Source: HR10 sp964615335 (lineage in GTDB: Bacteria; Acidobacteriota; Blastocatellia; HR10). Taken from it: a stretch of DNA of 64,000 bases. The DNA lies in the NCBI GenBank assembly GCA_964615335.1, contig CAZTMT010000009.1:1-64000 (forward strand). The letters run 5' to 3'. Under the pieces are notes generated by a model, which saw only the letters and a list, made by a program, of their open reading frames with translations, ran no database searches and was not told where the DNA came from. Made by a program: the position numbers and the translations under genes. Positions 63,219 to 64,000 of this stretch are shown here, piece by piece; the first letter of the stretch is position 1, and every line of letters begins with the position of its first letter.

Positions 63219-63412
63219 GGGGCGCCCCAAGACGCGACGGCCGGAGAGCTGCCGTCACAGCCCGGGTAGGTAGAAGCTGCCGGGGCGTGCTAAAATAAGG
63301 TTCGGTTGCGTGAAGCGTCCGGAGTATCCCCACAGGGGGGACTCCCGTTGCGCGAGCGCGCATCCTCGGGATGCTCGCGAGAGCGCCCGATGGAGCCGGG
63401 GAGAAGAGGGCG

Positions 63413-64000
63413 GTGAGAATCTGGGACGCGACCATAAGAATCCTCCTGGCACTTCTGGTCCAAGGCGTATGCGCAATGGGGCCTGGTCGCGTCGGAGTCC
63501 CCCTGTATGAGGAGGGGTGGGGCGGGTATGACGAAGAGGCGCGCCAGCAACCCAGCCCGGGGCAGAGCCGTTCTCCCTCCCTCGAACAAGCTCCCGCTGT
63601 GCGGCTCGGTGTGAATCTGGTCATCGTTCCGGTCACCGTCATGGACCCCTATGATCGGTTCGTCACCGGACTCCGAAAAGAGCATTTTGAGATCTACGAT
63701 GAGAAGGTGAAGCAGGAGATTGTCTTCTTCAGCGAAGAGGACGCTCCTCTGTCCATTGGTATCATCTTCGATGTCTCCGGGAGCATGCGCGAAAAAATCG
63801 GGCGCGCTCGGGTTGCGCTCCGCCGATTCTTGGACACAAGCCATCCCGACGATGAGTTCTTCGTCATCGCCTTCAATCACCAACCGCAGCTTGTGCAGGA
63901 TTTCACCGAGAGCGCCGACACGGTCATGTCCCGACTGATCCTCACGGTTCCGGCTGGGCGCACAGCCCTCTATGACGCCACGTATCTGGGGATCGAGAAG
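63413..64000 (+). CDS. VWFA-related secreted protein, cut by the right edge
   Basis: The 196 visible residues are open at the window end. A signal peptide (IRILLALLVQGVCAMG) starts after GTG 63413. A linker follows, then AVRLGVNLVIVPVTVMDPYDRFVTGL, the typical entry to VWFA-related domains, and the metal-ion adhesion site IGIIFDVSGSM. This DxSxS-type motif with FVIAFNHQPQLVQDF is common in Acidobacteria VWFA-related proteins. AGAGGG precedes the GTG; ATG 63371 is an alternative. The upstream 63219-63412 holds a GGGGCGCCCC palindrome (63220-63229) and a possible -10 (TAAAAT at 63291). Confidence 0.85.
   Translation, partial: MRIWDATIRILLALLVQGVCAMGPGRVGVPLYEEGWGGYDEEARQQPSPGQSRSPSLEQAPAVRLGVNLVIVPVTVMDPYDRFVTGLRKEHFEIYDEKVKQEIVFFSEEDAPLSIGIIFDVSGSMREKIGRARVALRRFLDTSHPDDEFFVIAFNHQPQLVQDFTESADTVMSRLILTVPAGRTALYDATYLGIEK

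Overview
The window looks like chromosomal DNA of a GC-rich, Gram-negative, free-living bacterium. It has a TolC-type outer-membrane channel, a Wza/Wzc-type exopolysaccharide export system and an LPS-type glycosyltransferase. Codon third positions are mostly G or C, and ribosome binding sites are mostly GGAGG-like. An Acidobacteriota-like host is my best inference. It rests on the VWFA-related secreted protein at the right edge, the mosaic CSLREA/DUF11/FG-GAP surface protein, the dispersed GGGC-TTAC-GCCC hairpin repeats, and the mix of a B12-dependent ribonucleotide reductase, an acyl-CoA mutase and a 2-oxoacid:ferredoxin oxidoreductase. No rRNA or other decisive marker is present. I see no phage, insertion sequence or CRISPR array.

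Layout. 1-637 is non-coding and rich in hairpin repeats. 638-22855 is one long, tightly packed plus-strand exopolysaccharide locus: a FecR-like protein, the Wza-like export protein, the Wzc-like tyrosine kinase, a PHP-type tyrosine phosphatase, a TPR protein, two O-antigen polymerase/ligase-like proteins, a Wzx-like flippase, five glycosyltransferases, a carbamoyltransferase and three sugar-nucleotide SDR enzymes. glmS (22937-24811) follows and supplies amino-sugar precursor. A compact minus-strand unit tRNA-Pro / acyP / apt / tRNA-Arg comes next (24832-25842), divergent from a secreted beta-helix protein and a GT-C-like membrane protein.

28679-31904 holds a two-subunit B12-dependent acyl-CoA mutase whose active-site residues read as isobutyryl-CoA mutase rather than methylmalonyl-CoA mutase. 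A tiny membrane protein gene follows that may be a selenoprotein, then endonuclease IV. 32136-40918 carries TolC, a WaaE-like glycosyltransferase, KorAB (minus strand), HemW, threonine aldolase and cytidylate kinase. 40938-46091 is a 1717-residue mosaic surface protein. 46209-50038 holds an ICMT-like methyltransferase and nrdJ. The nrdJ promoter carries two NrdR-box-like sites 31 bp apart, and its leader folds into a three-way junction. 50198-52266 holds VanZ-like and SufR-like genes and a small secreted protein.

52622-60499 is a tight minus-strand operon: site-2 protease, trpS, scpA, scpB, rluB, a carboxyltransferase, a PfkB kinase and a glycosyltransferase. The right end has a TIG/NHL propeller protein, dnaB and the start of a VWFA protein.

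Most worth following up: the candidate selenoprotein at 30873-31019, with an in-frame UGA and a bacterial-SECIS-like hairpin; the F89/Q207 mutase; and the NrdR-plus-structured-leader control region of nrdJ. All promoter, RNA and function calls come from reading the sequence by eye; no search or folding was run.
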